The position numbers and the translations under genes are program-made. A stretch of DNA of 64,000 nt, from NCBI GenBank assembly GCA_026387915.1, contig JAPLKS010000007.1, positions 304,823 to 368,822 on the forward strand, written 5' to 3'. Below are positions 47,591-59,276 of the stretch, piece by piece. Position 1 is the stretch's first letter; the number at the start of each line of letters is the position of its first letter. The notes beneath the pieces are model-generated. The model made no database searches, was not told the origin of the DNA, and saw nothing but the letters and a program-made list of their open reading frames with translations. This stretch comes from Gemmatimonadota bacterium (GTDB lineage Bacteria; Gemmatimonadota; Gemmatimonadetes; Gemmatimonadales; Gemmatimonadaceae).

Positions 47591-49062
47591 AACGACTCCT
47601 CGGCTTCAGCATTATTGTCATCGTCTTGCGGCGGCATTCCGCCGATCGACATCGCCTTGAGTTTCCGGCGCAGGGTGCGGACGTGCATGCCGAGCAGTGC
47701 GGCAGCGGCAGTTTTGTTATAGTCGCACCGTTCGAGGGCCACGCGAATCAGCCGTGACTCGGCCTGTGCGACATCCAGTTCCTCTGCGGAGGCACCGTGC
47801 CCCTCGAACGTGGAACTGGACGGCTTGCTCGTCACCGCGCGTGGCGGCTCGGCAAGGGGCGACGGACGCGTCCCGAGGGCAAAATGCCAGGCCTCGAGTC
47901 GCGCGCCACCACTCGTGACGACGGCGCGCTCCACGGCGTGCTGCAACTCGCGCACATTCCCCGGCCAGTCATAGCCGTCGAGGAGTTCCATCGCTCCTGG
48001 GGAGATGGACTCCAACGGCCGTTCTTGCTCGCTCGACGCACGCGCCGCAAAATAGCGCGCGAGCGGCGCAATGTCGTCGCGCCGCTCGCGGAGCGGCGGC
48101 ACGCGCAGCGGCACCACGTTCAATCGGTAGTACAGATCTTCACGGAAGGTGCCCGCGCGCACGCACGACGCCAGATCGCGGTTGGTGGTCGCAATCACGC
48201 GCACATCCACGCGCAAACTTTCCGACCCGCCCACGCGCTCAAACTCTTGTTCCTGCAGCACCCGTAACAGCTTGGCCTGCAGGTCGAGCCGCATTTCAGA
48301 AATTTCGTCGAGCAAGAGCGTCCCACCGTTCGCGCGCTCAAACGCGCCAATGCTGCGTTTGACGGCACCGGTAAAGGCCCCGCGCTCGTGCCCAAAGAGT
48401 GCACTCTCAATCAGCCCTTCGGGGAGCGCGGCGCAGTTGAGCGTGATATAGGCCGTCCCCGACCGATCGCTCATGTCGCGAATCGCTTGCGCCACAAGTT
48501 CCTTGCCGGTGCCGGTTTCTCCTTCGATCAGCACCGTGGCCTTCGACGCGGCCACCTGCTGCACGGCGCGCATCAACCGCCGAAAGGCAAAGCTCGCGCC
48601 CACCATCCGGCGCCCTGGACGCTGCGCCACCACACTGCGGCGCAACGCATTGATCTCCTCGGCTTCGCGCCGAGCCTCGAGTGTTTTGCCAATGACGTTG
48701 CTGAGCACATCTGGGTCGACCGGCTTCACGAGGTAGTGCTGAGCGCCGCGTTGCACCGCCTCAACCGCATCGGCCACCGCCGCGTACGCCGTGAGCACGA
48801 TCACCGGCGTGTCGAGTCCGTCGGCGCGCAGCAGCGCAATGAGATCCACGCCACGCAACGTCGGCATCTGCTGATCGGTGACAATGAGGTCAATGACCTC
48901 TCGGCGTGCGATTTCGAGCGCCTCGCTCACCGACCCAGCCGTTCGCGGCTCGTAGCCGCCACTGCGCACGACCACCTCGAGCGCCCGGCACATCTGCGGG
49001 TCGTCATCGACACACAGGATGCGGGGGAGATGGAGGGACAATCCTTCGGAGTCAGCTCGCAT
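47587..49062 (-). CDS. NtrC-family sigma-54-dependent response regulator
   Basis: The protein has a receiver domain ([10 protein letters not shown], phospho-Asp in [20 protein letters not shown]). A sigma-54 AAA+ domain follows with Walker [12 protein letters not shown], the sigma-54 contact loop [12 protein letters not shown], Walker [10 protein letters not shown] and the arginine-finger region [14 protein letters not shown]. It ends in a Fis-type HTH ([20 protein letters not shown]). ATG 49062 with AAGG upstream gives 491 residues. The frame opens earlier at 49146, but a sigma-54-type promoter at 49124-49137 would lie inside that extension, favouring the shorter form. It heads an operon with three kinases. 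Confidence 0.94.
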   Translation of the reverse strand: MRADSEGLSLHLPRILCVDDDPQMCRALEVVVRSGGYEPRTAGSVSEALEIARREVIDLIVTDQQMPTLRGVDLIALLRADGLDTPVIVLTAYAAVADAVEAVQRGAQHYLVKPVDPDVLSNVIGKTLEARREAEEINALRRSVVAQRPGRRMVGASFAFRRLMRAVQQVAASKATVLIEGETGTGKELVAQAIRDMSDRSGTAYITLNCAALPEGLIESALFGHERGAFTGAVKRSIGAFERANGGTLLLDEISEMRLDLQAKLLRVLQEQEFERVGGSESLRVDVRVIATTNRDLASCVRAGTFREDLYYRLNVVPLRVPPLRERRDDIAPLARYFAARASSEQERPLESISPGAMELLDGYDWPGNVRELQHAVERAVVTSGGARLEAWHFALGTRPSPLAEPPRAVTSKPSSSTFEGHGASAEELDVAQAESRLIRVALERCDYNKTAAAALLGMHVRTLRRKLKAMSIGGMPPQDDDNNAEAEESL

Positions 49063-49123
49063 TTTCGCCTTGGAGTCGCGCGGGGGGATGAGCATTTGGA
49101 GATGCCGCATAGAACGAATCAAG

Positions 49124-49137
49124 GCATTTATTGTGCC
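49124..49137 (-). promoter_or_regulatory. Sigma-54-type promoter of the regulator/kinase operon
   Basis: On the minus strand GGCACAATAAATGC gives GG (49137-49136) and GC (49125-49124) with ten bases between, and GGCAC matches the -24 consensus. Transcription would begin near 49112, about 50 bases before ATG 49062. Confidence 0.65.
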
Positions 49138-49234
49138 GACAGGCATATCGACGGCAAACCGGCCCTCCCTCTCCCCGCGCCGTGACTTTCCGCCTCATTT
49201 CCTCTGCGATTCCGCATCGCACATCAACTGCGCC

Positions 49235-49291
49235 GGACAATCTGTCCTACTCACTCGGACACATTGTCCTAGCAACACGGACAGAACGTCC
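49235..49291. promoter_or_regulatory. Triple 22-bp-spaced operator array GGACA-N3-TGTCC
   Basis: Three 13-bp palindromes start at 49235 (GGACA-ATC-TGTCC), 49257 (GGACA-CAT-TGTCC) and 49279 (GGACA-GAA-CGTCC, one mismatch). Nine-base spacers give a strict 22-bp period, placing all sites on one DNA face. The array lies about 100-155 bp upstream of the minus-strand sigma-54 promoter and about 175 bp before the divergent kinase start. It is proposed as the binding site of the NtrC-type regulator. Confidence 0.7.
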
Positions 49292-49465
49292 CTGTTTGTC
49301 GTTCGGATGCTGACGAACGCCACGTCCCCGCGCAGTAGTAACTCATCTCGGGGGTTGGTAACTTGTTGTTGGATTTGCGCGCTATGTATCGTGATGAGAT
49401 ACCCTGAGCAGTCGCGCGCAACACGTGCCACTCCGTAGGCACGATTTCTGCGCTCAATCACCTCA

Positions 49466-51937
<2,472 letters not shown>

Positions 51938-51955
51938 CGAACCGGAACTCCCGCC

Positions 51956-52390
51956 ATGACAGTACCATCCAACGTGCCAACCATCGCATCAACTAACGGA
52001 CCGTCCAATCGCACCGTGCTCCTCGTGGATGACCACGAGGGGAACATCAGCACGTTCCTCGACTACTTGGAAGCCAAGGGGCTGCATGTGATTGTGGCGC
52101 GCGACGGGATCGAGGCGCTGTCACGTTGCCATGAGACGCCGCCGGCGCTCATCCTGATGGATGTGCAGATGCCACGCCTCGACGGACTCAGCGTCACGCG
52201 CGAGTTGCGCAAGGAGCCGGCGTTCGCCGACACGCCGATCATCGCCCTCACCGCACTGGCAATGCCCGGCGATCGCGAGCGCTGCATGGAGGCGGGCGTC
52301 AACGAGTACTTTGCCAAGCCGGCGAGCCTGAAAGCCGTGCACGCCGCGATCCTCAAGTACCTCGGACCCGAACCCACGGTCGCGGCATAG
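51956..52390 (+). CDS. Stand-alone receiver-domain response regulator
   Basis: The 144-residue protein is a single receiver domain with VLLVDDHEGN, phospho-Asp in LILMDVQMPRLDG, Thr in IIALTALAMPG and lysine in YFAKPAS, and no output domain. A Ser/Thr/Pro-rich tail of 18 residues precedes it. An 18-residue stretch (TPIIALTALAMPGDRERC) is identical to the C-terminal receiver of the hybrid kinase at 45.3-47.6 kb, which indicates a recent common origin. It probably takes phosphate from the kinase encoded just upstream. Confidence 0.92.
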   Translation: MTVPSNVPTIASTNGPSNRTVLLVDDHEGNISTFLDYLEAKGLHVIVARDGIEALSRCHETPPALILMDVQMPRLDGLSVTRELRKEPAFADTPIIALTALAMPGDRERCMEAGVNEYFAKPASLKAVHAAILKYLGPEPTVAA

Positions 52391-52430
52391 CCCCTGGTTA
52401 ACGGCTGGTTAGCCGCGGGTTAGCCGCTCG

Positions 52431-53279
52431 TTATAGCTCGGTGCGCAACGCCCAGAGCTCCGGAAACAACACAACGTCGAGCATCGTGCGCAGATACGCG
52501 ACGCCGGAGGTGCCGCCGGTGCCGCGCTTGAAGCCGATGACGCGCTCCACCGTGGTGACGTGGCGGAAGCGCCAGAGCCGGAACGCATCTTCGAGATCCA
52601 CCAGTTCTTCTCCCATCTGGTAGAGATCCCAATAGCGCGTTGGGTCGCGATACACCTGGAGCCACGCCGCTTTGACGCCGTCCTGGGTGACGTACGCCTG
52701 CGTCCAGTCGCGCTCAAGTGCTTCCGCGGGGAGTGCGAGGCCTCGCCGGGCCATCAGCCGGAGCGTTTCGTCGTAGAGCGACGGCGCGCGCCACACGGCA
52801 TCGACCGCCGCGAGCAGGTCCGGGCGGTGCGCGTGGATCTTGAGCATGCCGGCGTTCTTATTGCCCAACATGAATTCGATCTGCCGGTACTGCGCACTTT
52901 GAAAGCCGCTGCTGTTGGAGAGATACGGGCGAATCGCCGAGTATTCCGGCGGCGTCATCGTGGCCAACACGTCCCAGGCGTGCACGAGTTGCTCCATAAT
53001 GCGCGACACGCGCGCGAGCATCTTGAACGCTTCGGGCAACTGATCGGCCGCCACGTGGCGCACCGCCCCGTGCATCTCGTGCAGCATCAACTTCATCCAG
53101 AGTTCGGACGTTTGATGCTGAATGATGAAGAGCAGCTCATTGTGTTCGGGCGAGAGCGGGTGCTGTGCGTTCAACACCTCGTCGAGGTGCAAATAGTCGC
53201 CGTAGCTCATGGCTTTCGCAAAATCGAGCCGCGCACCTTCTTGCGTGAGGTACGCTTCGCCCTGGGTCGGTTCGCTCAT
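52431..53279 (-). CDS. kynA: Tryptophan 2,3-dioxygenase
   Basis: The 282-residue haem enzyme opens the indole ring of L-tryptophan to N-formylkynurenine. [20 protein letters not shown] begins the core, the substrate-site histidine is in [20 protein letters not shown], and the haem ligand histidine is in [13 protein letters not shown] followed by [14 protein letters not shown]. Length and motifs match the bacterial family. ATG 53279 overlaps the kynU stop (ATGA), so it is the second gene of a kynU-kynA operon diverging from the anthraniloyl-CoA genes. Confidence 0.96.
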   Translation of the reverse strand: MSEPTQGEAYLTQEGARLDFAKAMSYGDYLHLDEVLNAQHPLSPEHNELLFIIQHQTSELWMKLMLHEMHGAVRHVAADQLPEAFKMLARVSRIMEQLVHAWDVLATMTPPEYSAIRPYLSNSSGFQSAQYRQIEFMLGNKNAGMLKIHAHRPDLLAAVDAVWRAPSLYDETLRLMARRGLALPAEALERDWTQAYVTQDGVKAAWLQVYRDPTRYWDLYQMGEELVDLEDAFRLWRFRHVTTVERVIGFKRGTGGTSGVAYLRTMLDVVLFPELWALRTEL

Positions 53280-54577
53280 GTGACGGCTCCTGGCGTGACG
53301 TAAACGACATGTTGCCATTCCTCGGTGCGGAGCACCGCGGAGAGCTGTTCGACGGCATCGAACACGTCTGCGAAGCCGAGGTAGAGTGGCGTGAATCCAA
53401 AGCGCATGATGTGGGGTACTTCGGCGAGGCGCGCGGTGTCGCCGGCGCGGAAATCGCCAATCACGCCGCGCGCGATCAACGCCCGCATCACCGCATACCC
53501 CGCCTGCTCCAGAGGGGCGTCGAGACGCAGGCAGACCTGACTGCCGCGTTGCGCGGCGTTGCGCGGCGAGGCGAGGCGCACGCCCTGTTCCCCGCACCGC
53601 GCTTCCACGAGTTCAATAAACAGTTCTGTGAGAGCTTCCGACTTCGCTCGGATCGCGGCCATACCACCGAACGGTTCGGCGGCGAGGAGTGTGTCGACGC
53701 CACACTCGAGGGCGGCCATGGCGAGCACCGCGGGCGTGCCGCACAAAAAGCGCCGAATGTCCGCGGCCGGCTCGTAGCCTGGAGTAAACTGGAAGGGCAT
53801 GCTATGCCCCATCCAGCCAACCAGCGGTTGCTCGCATCGCGTCACGAGCCGTGGATGCACCCACACGAAGGCCGGCGCCCCGGGACCGCCATTCAGAAAT
53901 TTGTAACCACAGCCAACCGCAAAGTCCGCATTGGCGCCGTTCAAGTCCACTGGTAGCGCGCCAGCCGAATGGGCGAGGTCCCACACCACCAACGCCCCCG
54001 CGGTATGCGCCGCCGTGGTGAGCTCGCGCATCGCGTGTTTGTAGCCGGTGCGGTAATTCACTTCGGTCAGCAGGAGTACGGCGACATCGGAGGTGAGCGC
54101 GGCCGCAATGTCTTCGGGGCGGTCCACCAAGTGCAGCGTCATACCAAACTGCTGCACGACGCTGTGCGCGATGTACACATCGGTGGGAAAGTTGCTCCGC
54201 TCCGACACCACGCGCGTGCGCGTGGGCGCATCAGCACGCGTAATCCGCAACGCGGCGGCGAGCACTTTGTAGAGATTGACCGAGGTAGAATCGGCGACGA
54301 CTAACTCGTTTGGTCCGGCGCCCACCAGTCGCGCGATCTTGTCGCCGACGGCTTCTGGCAGAGAAATCCACTCGGCGCTATTCCAACTCGTAATGAGGTC
54401 GCGCCCCCACTCCGTGGCGATCACCTGTTGCACGCGGGCCGCCGTCGCGCGGGGGAGCGCGCCCAGTGAGTTGCCGTCGAGGTAGATGACGCCGGCGGGG
54501 AGGTCGAACTGCTGCTTGAGGGTGCGCAGCGGATCGGCGGCATCGAGGGCAAGGCAGTCTGCGCGACTTTTCATCAT
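53276..54577 (-). CDS. kynU: Kynureninase
   Basis: The 433-residue PLP enzyme hydrolyses kynurenine to anthranilate and alanine. [16 protein letters not shown] opens the fold, [17 protein letters not shown] binds the cofactor phosphate, [14 protein letters not shown] carries the PLP-ring aspartate, and [16 protein letters not shown] contains the Schiff-base lysine. Two ATGs occur in tandem (54577 and 54574), and the AAGGGG site favours the second. Its product anthranilate is the substrate of the CoA ligase in the divergent operon. Confidence 0.96.
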   Translation of the reverse strand: MMKSRADCLALDAADPLRTLKQQFDLPAGVIYLDGNSLGALPRATAARVQQVIATEWGRDLITSWNSAEWISLPEAVGDKIARLVGAGPNELVVADSTSVNLYKVLAAALRITRADAPTRTRVVSERSNFPTDVYIAHSVVQQFGMTLHLVDRPEDIAAALTSDVAVLLLTEVNYRTGYKHAMRELTTAAHTAGALVVWDLAHSAGALPVDLNGANADFAVGCGYKFLNGGPGAPAFVWVHPRLVTRCEQPLVGWMGHSMPFQFTPGYEPAADIRRFLCGTPAVLAMAALECGVDTLLAAEPFGGMAAIRAKSEALTELFIELVEARCGEQGVRLASPRNAAQRGSQVCLRLDAPLEQAGYAVMRALIARGVIGDFRAGDTARLAEVPHIMRFGFTPLYLGFADVFDAVEQLSAVLRTEEWQHVVYVTPGAVT

Positions 54578-54631
54578 TCCCCTTCGTTCGGAAAAGCTGT
54601 ACGTGGCCAGCGCTCAACGGCTTCCTGCCGC

Positions 54632-54669
54632 AAGATAAGCTTGACACCTAAACTATCAATACCTAAACT
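54632..54669. promoter_or_regulatory. Back-to-back promoters sharing a palindromic candidate MarR operator
   Basis: TTGACACCTAAACTATCAA (54641-54659) is partly palindromic. Rightward, TTGACA (54641) is followed after 17 bases by TAAACT (54664-54669). Leftward, its far end reads TTGATA on the minus strand, followed after 16 bases by TATCTT (54637-54632). ACCTAAACT is also repeated at 54646 and 54661 with a 15-bp period. A repressor bound here would block both transcripts. Confidence 0.6.
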
Positions 54670-54692
54670 GAATAGCAATCAAGGAGAGGTGC

Positions 54693-57047
54693 ATGCGCAT
54701 CACCTGCGTTGGCGGCGGCCCGGCCGGATTGTATTTCGCGCTGCTCATGAAGTTGCAGAACCCGGCGCACGAGGTCGAGGTGCTGGAGCGGAACGCGCCT
54801 AGCGACACGTTCGGCTGGGGGGTCGTGTTCTCGGACCAGACGCTGGCCGCCTTGCGCGAGGCGGATGCCAAGACCGCCGACGCGATTCTGAGCGCGTTCA
54901 ATCACTGGGATAACATCGACGTGCACGTCAACGGGCGCACCCTGCGCTCCGGTGGTCACGGCTTTTGCGGCATTGGCCGTATGAAGTTGCTGCAGGTGCT
55001 CCAGGCTCGCTGCGCGGAATTGGGGGTGAGGCTCCGCTATGAAACCGAGGCGCCGGACGACACCGCGATCGACGCCGACTTGATTATCGCGGCCGACGGA
55101 CTGAACAGCCGACTCCGCGAGAAATACGCGGCGACGTACCAGCCCGACATCGACCTGCGGCACTGTCGCTTTGTGTGGCTCGGCACCTCCAAACTCTTTG
55201 AGGCCTTCACCTTCGATTTCCAGAAAACCGACGCTGGCTGGTTCCAGGCGCATGCCTACCGCTACGACGACACCACCTCGACCTTTATCGTCGAGGCGCC
55301 ACAGGAGGTCTGGGCCGCGGCCGGCCTTGAACAGATGGGCAAGGACGAGAGCATCGCGTTCTGCGAGCGGCTCTTTGCCAAGGTGCTGGATGGCCACTCC
55401 CTGGTGTCCAACGCGGCCCATCTCCGCGGCTCGGCGCAGTGGATTCGGTTCCCGCGTGTCGTCTGCAAACAGTGGGTGCACCACAATGGTCGAGCCCCCG
55501 TGGTCTTGATGGGAGACGCCGCCCACACCGCGCATTTCTCGATCGGATCCGGCACCAAGCTGGCGTTTGAAGATGCGATTGCTCTGGCCCAGAACATCGC
55601 GGCGCATCCCGACGATCTACCCGGCGCCCTCGAGCAATATGTGGCGACGCGCTCCATTGACGTGTTGCGCATTCAGAACGCGGCGCGCAACTCCACCGAG
55701 TGGTTTGAGAACGTCGAACGCCACATGCAATTGGAACCGGAGCAGTTCGCCTATTCCCTGCTCACGCGATCGCAGCGCATTTCGCACGAGAATCTTCGCC
55801 TGCGCGACGCGGGCTACGTCGCGTCATTTGAGCACTGGCTTGCCGCTCGCTCAGGGCTCACGACCACCGTCGCCGTGCCGCCGATGTTCACGCCGTTTAC
55901 AGTGCGGGGGCTCACGTTGCACAACCGCGTCGTGGTATCGCCAATGGCGCAGTACTCCTGCGTCGATGGCGTGCCCGGTGACTATCACCTCACGCACCTC
56001 GGCGCGCGCGCCCTCGGCGGGGCCGGACTCATATTTGCCGAGATGACGGCCCCCTCTGCGGACGGCCGCATCACCCCCGGCTGCCCCGGCCTGTACACCG
56101 ATGCGCAAGGCGAGGCCTGGCAGCGCATCGTGCGTTTTGTGCATGCGAACAGCAGCGCCAAGATTGCCATGCAGCTCGGTCACGCCGGTGCCAAGGGTTC
56201 CACTCGCCTCGGGTGGGAAGGCATCGACCAACCGCTGGCCGAGGGCAACTGGCCGCTCATCTCGGCCTCGGAGCAGCAGTACCTCGCCGGTGTCAGTCAA
56301 CGCTCGCTCGCCATGACACGCGCCGATATGGATCGCGTACTGACGGAATTTTGCGCGGCGACGGATCGGGCCACGGCGGCAGGTTTTGACTGGTTGGAGC
56401 TGCACTGCGCGCACGGCTACCTCCTCTCGAGCTTCCTCTCGCCGCTCACCAACCAGCGCCGCGATGAGTACGGAGGATCGCTCGAGCATCGCCTGCGCTA
56501 CCCACTCGAGGTCTTTGCCGCACTCCGTGCCCGCTGGCCTGCTGACAAACCCATGTCGGTGCGCATCAGCGCACACGACTGGGTGGCCGGTGGCACCACA
56601 GTGGAGGACGCGGTGCAGATGGCCGCGGCATTCAAAGCAGCGGGTGCCGACGTGATGGATGTGTCGTCCGGCCAAGTGAGCAAGGAGGAGAAGCCCACCT
56701 TCGGCCGCATGTGGCAGACGCCATTCTCCGAGAGCATCCGCAATCGGGTGGGTGTCGCGACGATGGCCGTCGGTGCGATTTCCGAGGCCGATCATGTGAA
56801 CAGCATCATTGCGGCGGGCCGCGCGGATTTGTGCGCGGTGGCACGTCCGCATTTGGCGAATCCCGCATGGACGCTCACCGAGGCCGCTCGCATTGGCTAT
56901 ACCGGTCCGCACGGACTGGCATGGCCGCGTCCGTATGTGTCGGGCAAGGCGCAACTGGAAAAAGAATTCGAACGTCAGCGCGCACAGTCCAGCCAGAACG
57001 CGGGGTTGTCCGCGCTTGAGCAAGCCAATCGAGCATTGGGAGTCTGA
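54693..57047 (+). CDS. 2-aminobenzoyl-CoA (anthraniloyl-CoA) monooxygenase/reductase
   Basis: AAGGAGA precedes ATG 54693. The first about 380 residues are a class A flavin monooxygenase: [20 protein letters not shown] binds ADP and the second FAD motif is [18 protein letters not shown]. The last about 390 residues are an Old Yellow Enzyme-type reductase ([37 protein letters not shown]). This fusion at 784 residues is the architecture of the Azoarcus evansii enzyme that hydroxylates and then reduces 2-aminobenzoyl-CoA, removing aromaticity. Database names often call it salicylyl-CoA 5-hydroxylase. The neighbouring kynU and ligase support anthraniloyl-CoA as substrate. Confidence 0.93.
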   Translation: MRITCVGGGPAGLYFALLMKLQNPAHEVEVLERNAPSDTFGWGVVFSDQTLAALREADAKTADAILSAFNHWDNIDVHVNGRTLRSGGHGFCGIGRMKLLQVLQARCAELGVRLRYETEAPDDTAIDADLIIAADGLNSRLREKYAATYQPDIDLRHCRFVWLGTSKLFEAFTFDFQKTDAGWFQAHAYRYDDTTSTFIVEAPQEVWAAAGLEQMGKDESIAFCERLFAKVLDGHSLVSNAAHLRGSAQWIRFPRVVCKQWVHHNGRAPVVLMGDAAHTAHFSIGSGTKLAFEDAIALAQNIAAHPDDLPGALEQYVATRSIDVLRIQNAARNSTEWFENVERHMQLEPEQFAYSLLTRSQRISHENLRLRDAGYVASFEHWLAARSGLTTTVAVPPMFTPFTVRGLTLHNRVVVSPMAQYSCVDGVPGDYHLTHLGARALGGAGLIFAEMTAPSADGRITPGCPGLYTDAQGEAWQRIVRFVHANSSAKIAMQLGHAGAKGSTRLGWEGIDQPLAEGNWPLISASEQQYLAGVSQRSLAMTRADMDRVLTEFCAATDRATAAGFDWLELHCAHGYLLSSFLSPLTNQRRDEYGGSLEHRLRYPLEVFAALRARWPADKPMSVRISAHDWVAGGTTVEDAVQMAAAFKAAGADVMDVSSGQVSKEEKPTFGRMWQTPFSESIRNRVGVATMAVGAISEADHVNSIIAAGRADLCAVARPHLANPAWTLTEAARIGYTGPHGLAWPRPYVSGKAQLEKEFERQRAQSSQNAGLSALEQANRALGV

Positions 57048-57842
57048 ATGCCAAGCACACAGAGGTCGGGGCAGTCGGTGGAAGGGTTGCACGCAGTCGT
57101 CACCGGCGGCGGGAGCGGCATTGGTGCCGCCGTGGCACACGCGCTGCTCGAGGCTGGCGCGCGCGTGACGATGGTGGGACGCAACGCTGATCGCCTCCAG
57201 ACGCAGGTGCTGGCGCTTGCCACCCTCGGCCACGCCGAGCAACAGGTGATGGACGTTGGCAATGAAGCGAGTGTGCAGAGCGGGTTTGCCGCGTTGGTGG
57301 CGCGGAGCGGCCCGGTCGATGTTCTCGTCAACAATGCAGGACAGGTAGAGACCGCTTCGCTGGCACGCACCTCGACCGACCTCTGGCAGCGTATGCTCCA
57401 GGTCAACCTGACGGGCACCTTTCTCTGCTCGCGTGAAGTGGTGACGGCCATGAGCACGCGTGGCTTTGGCCGCATTGTGAATGTGGCCAGCACGGCCGCG
57501 TTGACGGGCTACGCCTATGTGGCGGCGTATTGCGCCGCGAAGCACGGCGTCCTCGGACTCACGCGAGCGATGGCGTTGGAGTTCGCCGCGCGGGGCGTCA
57601 CGGTCAATGCGGTGTGCCCCGGCTACACCGACACCGCCATCATCACGCGTGCCGTTCAGACGATTGTCGAGAAGACCGGGCGCAGCGACGCCGAGTCGCG
57701 CGCCGAATTTGCAGCGAGTAATCCGCAGGGCCGATTGATCACACCGCAGGAGGTGGCGGCTTCTGTATTGTGGCTGTCGCGGCGCGACAGTACGGCGATG
57801 AACGGCCAAGCGATCGCCGTGTGCGGCGGGGAGGTCATGTAA
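57048..57842 (+). CDS. SDR-family NAD(P)-dependent oxidoreductase
   Basis: The 264-residue short-chain dehydrogenase starts directly after the monooxygenase stop (TGAATG). TGGGSGIGAAVAHALLEAGA is the dinucleotide-binding loop, LVNNAGQVE the structural NNAG and YVAAYCAAKHGVLG the catalytic Tyr-x3-Lys. Its place in the operon suggests it oxidises or reduces a hydroxy/keto group of the dearomatised ring or of the opened acyl-CoA, as 3-hydroxyacyl-CoA dehydrogenases do. The exact substrate is inference. Confidence 0.93.
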   Translation: MPSTQRSGQSVEGLHAVVTGGGSGIGAAVAHALLEAGARVTMVGRNADRLQTQVLALATLGHAEQQVMDVGNEASVQSGFAALVARSGPVDVLVNNAGQVETASLARTSTDLWQRMLQVNLTGTFLCSREVVTAMSTRGFGRIVNVASTAALTGYAYVAAYCAAKHGVLGLTRAMALEFAARGVTVNAVCPGYTDTAIITRAVQTIVEKTGRSDAESRAEFAASNPQGRLITPQEVAASVLWLSRRDSTAMNGQAIAVCGGEVM

Positions 57843-58426
57843 TGGAAACCGTGCTCGATACGCTGGAGCCACAGGAACGGGATTTAGAATCGCGGGTGAC
57901 CGGCGATGATCACCAAGCGCTCAAGTTGTGGCTCCGACTGCTGAGCTGTGCCAACCGGGTGGAACGGGTGATTCGTCACCGGCTCCGCCGCGACTTTGGC
58001 ACCACGCTGCCCCGCTTTGATTTGCTCGCACAACTCGAGCGTCATCCGGATGGGTTGTCGATGCGCGAAATTTCACAGCGCCTGATGGTGACCGGCGGCA
58101 ACATCACCGGCATCACCGATCAACTCGAAGCGGAAGGGCTCGTCTTGCGCGAAGCGCATCCGAGCGATCGGCGAAGTTTTTCGGTGAAGTTGACCCCAAC
58201 GGGGCGGCGTCAGTTCAAGCGCATGGCGCGCACGCACGAGCAGTGGGTTGTGGAGCTCCTCGACGGGTGGAGCCCAAAAGAAAAGACTCAGCTGTATGCG
58301 TTGCTGGCGGGACTGAAGCAGCATTTGGCCGAGCCCGTCTTTGACACCTCTGTCGCGCCGTCGCCCAAACGGGCCGCTGCGCTCTCCGCAGTCTCCGCCA
58401 GTGCATCCAAGGAGTTCAAACGATGA
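57842..58426 (+). CDS. MarR-family transcriptional regulator
   Basis: The 194-residue winged-helix protein starts at ATG 57842 in a TAATG overlap. The DNA-binding core is [20 protein letters not shown] followed by the wing [19 protein letters not shown], with a C-terminal dimerisation helix and a Ser/Ala/Pro-rich tail. In aryl-CoA catabolic operons, MarR proteins commonly repress until an aryl-CoA binds. Here anthraniloyl-CoA is the obvious candidate inducer and the palindromic site at 54641-54659 the obvious operator; both are inference from position. Confidence 0.93.
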   Translation: METVLDTLEPQERDLESRVTGDDHQALKLWLRLLSCANRVERVIRHRLRRDFGTTLPRFDLLAQLERHPDGLSMREISQRLMVTGGNITGITDQLEAEGLVLREAHPSDRRSFSVKLTPTGRRQFKRMARTHEQWVVELLDGWSPKEKTQLYALLAGLKQHLAEPVFDTSVAPSPKRAAALSAVSASASKEFKR

Positions 58427-59274
58427 GTCGCACCATGGACAGCCGCCTCGCGGCGGGCAACCGCGTGAGCCTCGCCGAGTACCAGCCCGCACACTTTACC
58501 TGGCAGCAAGAGGGCGCGGTCGGCATCATCACGCTGAATCGCCCCGAGCGAAAGAATCCATTGACCTTTGCCTCGTATGCCGAGCTGCGCGATCTCTTTC
58601 GCACGCTCTGCCAAGTGGAGGAGGTGCGCGCGATTGTGGTGCAAGGCGCTGGCGGCAACCTCTGCTCCGGCGGCGACGTGCATGAAATCATTGGACCGTT
58701 AACGGAAATGGGCATCCCCGACCTGCTCGCCTTCACTCGCATGACGGGTGATTTGGTCAAGGCGATGCGCGCCTGCCCGCAGCCGATCATCGCGTCAATT
58801 GATGGCGTCTGCGCCGGCGCGGGCGCCATTATGGCCATGGCCTCCGACCTGCGTGTCGGCACGGCGCGCAGCAAAACCGCGTTCCTCTTTACCCGCGTAG
58901 GGTTGGCGGGGTGCGACATGGGCGCCTGCTCCATTCTTCCGCGTTTGATTGGACAAGGACGTGCCGCGGAGTTGCTGTACAGTGGTCGCAGCCTCGGCGG
59001 CGACGAAGCGCTCAGTTGGGGGTTCTTGAATCGTGTGGCGGAGCCCGAGGCGCTGTTCACCGCCAGTGTCACCTGGGCGCAGGAGATTGCCGCGGGCCCG
59101 AGCTTTGGCCACGCGATGACCAAGAAGATGTTGCATCAGGAGTGGGCCATGGGCGTGGACGAGGCGATTGAATCCGAAGCGCAGGCGCAGGCGATCTGCA
59201 TGATGACACAGGATTTCCATCGCGCGTATCACGCCTTTGTGGCCAAGGCGCGCCCTGAGTTCCAAGGAGACTGA
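58423..59274 (+). CDS. Enoyl-CoA hydratase/isomerase-family protein
   Basis: ATG 58423 overlaps the marR stop (ATGA). The 283-residue crotonase has the two oxyanion segments [12 protein letters not shown] and [20 protein letters not shown]. At the usual catalytic region it reads [19 protein letters not shown], with Asp where many hydratases have Glu. A role in hydration or hydrolytic ring opening of the CoA-bound alicyclic intermediate is expected from the operon. The altered acidic residue may reflect a substrate other than a simple enoyl-CoA. Confidence 0.92.
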   Translation: MSRTMDSRLAAGNRVSLAEYQPAHFTWQQEGAVGIITLNRPERKNPLTFASYAELRDLFRTLCQVEEVRAIVVQGAGGNLCSGGDVHEIIGPLTEMGIPDLLAFTRMTGDLVKAMRACPQPIIASIDGVCAGAGAIMAMASDLRVGTARSKTAFLFTRVGLAGCDMGACSILPRLIGQGRAAELLYSGRSLGGDEALSWGFLNRVAEPEALFTASVTWAQEIAAGPSFGHAMTKKMLHQEWAMGVDEAIESEAQAQAICMMTQDFHRAYHAFVAKARPEFQGD

Positions 59275-59276
59275 CC

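Larger units (their letters stand above)
49063..49465. other. Divergent regulatory gap between the regulator operon and the sensor kinase
   Basis: This 403-bp gap holds the minus-strand sigma-54 promoter and the operator array described separately. To the right, TTGTTGTTGGATTTGC (49363-49378) has a good -12 box (TTTGC) but only one G at -24, so it is a weak candidate promoter for the plus-strand kinase. No convincing coding sequence is seen. Confidence 0.5.

Noticed and set aside
49063..49146. Longer start (ATG 49146) for the NtrC-type regulator
   Set aside because: No ribosome-binding site precedes it, the extra residues are not receiver-like, and a good sigma-54 promoter lies inside this stretch.
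55851..57872. A 673-codon minus-strand frame
   Set aside because: It is antisense to the OYE half of the monooxygenase/reductase and to the SDR gene, both well supported.
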